Both the position numbers and the translations under genes were made by a program. Shown here one piece after another: positions 63,729 to 64,000 of a DNA stretch of 64,000 bases. Source of the stretch: Frigidibacter mobilis (GTDB lineage: Bacteria > Pseudomonadota > Alphaproteobacteria > Rhodobacterales > Rhodobacteraceae); contig NZ_CP012661.1 in the NCBI RefSeq assembly GCF_001620265.1, forward strand, positions 806,001 through 870,000, written 5' to 3'. Numbering within the stretch: the first letter of the stretch is position 1; every line of letters begins with the position of its first letter. Under the pieces are notes generated by a model. The model was given only the letters and a program-made list of their open reading frames with translations, had not been told where the DNA came from and ran no database searches.

Positions 63729-64000
63729 TCATCCTTCGCCGTTCAGCCGGTCTCGCAACAGCTTGCCGGTCTTGAAGAACGGCACGTGCTTTTCCTCGAC
63801 CGAAACCGCCTCGCCGGTGCGCGGGTTCCGTCCGGTGCGTGCATCGCGCCCTTTTACGGAAAACGCGCCAAAGCCGCGCAGTTCGACCCGGTCGCCCCGG
63901 GCCATCGCTTCGGTGATCTCTTCAAAGATCGTGTTCACGATCCGCTCCACATCCCGCTGAAACAGGTGCGGATTTTCTTCGGCAATCATCTGGATCAGTT
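63729..64000 (-). CDS. ihfB: Integration host factor beta subunit, 5' end beyond window
   Basis: A HU/IHF-family DNA-bending protein; 90 residues are visible, and the frame is open through base 64000 with LIQ before the internal [20 protein letters not shown], so the start (usually about five residues further) is outside. The DNA-binding arm [20 protein letters not shown] with the intercalating Pro is complete. [19 protein letters not shown] marks the beta subunit. Confidence 0.93.
   Translation of the reverse strand, partial: LIQMIAEENPHLFQRDVERIVNTIFEEITEAMARGDRVELRGFGAFSVKGRDARTGRNPRTGEAVSVEEKHVPFFKTGKLLRDRLNGEG

Noticed and set aside
1..64000. CRISPR arrays, prophage, insertion sequences, rRNA or tRNA genes
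   Set aside because: No regularly spaced repeats, transposase or phage genes were seen, and the intergenic gaps show no tRNA- or rRNA-like sequence by eye; a tRNA scan would be the decisive test.

Overview
The window is about 64 kb of GC-rich, tightly packed chromosomal DNA. It fits a member of the Rhodobacterales/Rhodobacteraceae (Alphaproteobacteria). Supporting this are an Irr-type Fur regulator divergent from fabA-fabB-fabI, a SAM/SAH-type riboswitch in front of metK, the miaB / phoH-ybeY-corC-lnt / metK / trmB order, ihfB-lapA-trpF-trpB with trpA elsewhere, many ATGA-coupled gene pairs, and frequent GTG/TTG starts. I see no rRNA, tRNA, CRISPR array, prophage or insertion sequence.

Layout. 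1-2.5 kb: deoxyribose catabolism (aldehyde dehydrogenase cut by the window edge, deoC, SorC/DeoR-type regulator). 2.7-15.6 kb: iron uptake. On the plus strand lie exbB, two exbD paralogues, tonB, an AraC regulator, a TonB-dependent receptor and an exporter-fold ABC protein; on the minus strand a binding protein, two FecCD-type permeases, an ATPase, a DUF2218-like protein and a siderophore-interacting reductase. 15.8-16.8 kb: copper (DUF2946-like protein, PCuAC chaperone). 16.8-22.5 kb: orphan HisKA_2 kinase, M20 amidohydrolase, TrhO-like rhodanese, pncA-pncB. 22.5-27.2 kb: phosphate transporter, Nudix, APH-type kinase, class III PLP enzyme, ArfB. 27.3-29.5 kb: small envelope proteins. 29.8-37.5 kb: catabolic genes (class IV transaminase, enolase-superfamily enzyme, MFS transporter, three alpha/beta hydrolases, Ser/Thr dehydratase, haloacid dehalogenase). 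37.6-43.4 kb: two conserved unknowns, a serine hydrolase, fabIBA and irr. 43.6-53 kb: miaB, an OmpA/lipoprotein pair, phoH-ybeY-corC-lnt, riboswitch-metK, trmB. 53-64 kb: ychF, trpA, a ZIP transporter, lldD with a palindromic operator candidate, rplY, an IsdG-like monooxygenase, pth, two DUF genes, trpB, trpF, lapA and ihfB (cut by the window edge).

The most interesting points are: the second ExbD has Asn where the first has the membrane Asp that carries protons; a 240-bp scar between fecD and fecE looks like a collapsed tandem copy; a paired kinase and phospholyase-like PLP enzyme; a shared Trp/Cys motif in two adjacent envelope proteins; a candidate short transcript with a strong terminator beside trpB; and a four-copy intergenic palindromic element.

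Caution: eight genes are split by single-base deletions in G or C runs (ten events), and a ninth gene carries a compensated three-base loss in its Walker A motif. All are losses from G/C runs, and one hits lnt, so I read them as sequencing errors and annotate these genes across the breaks.
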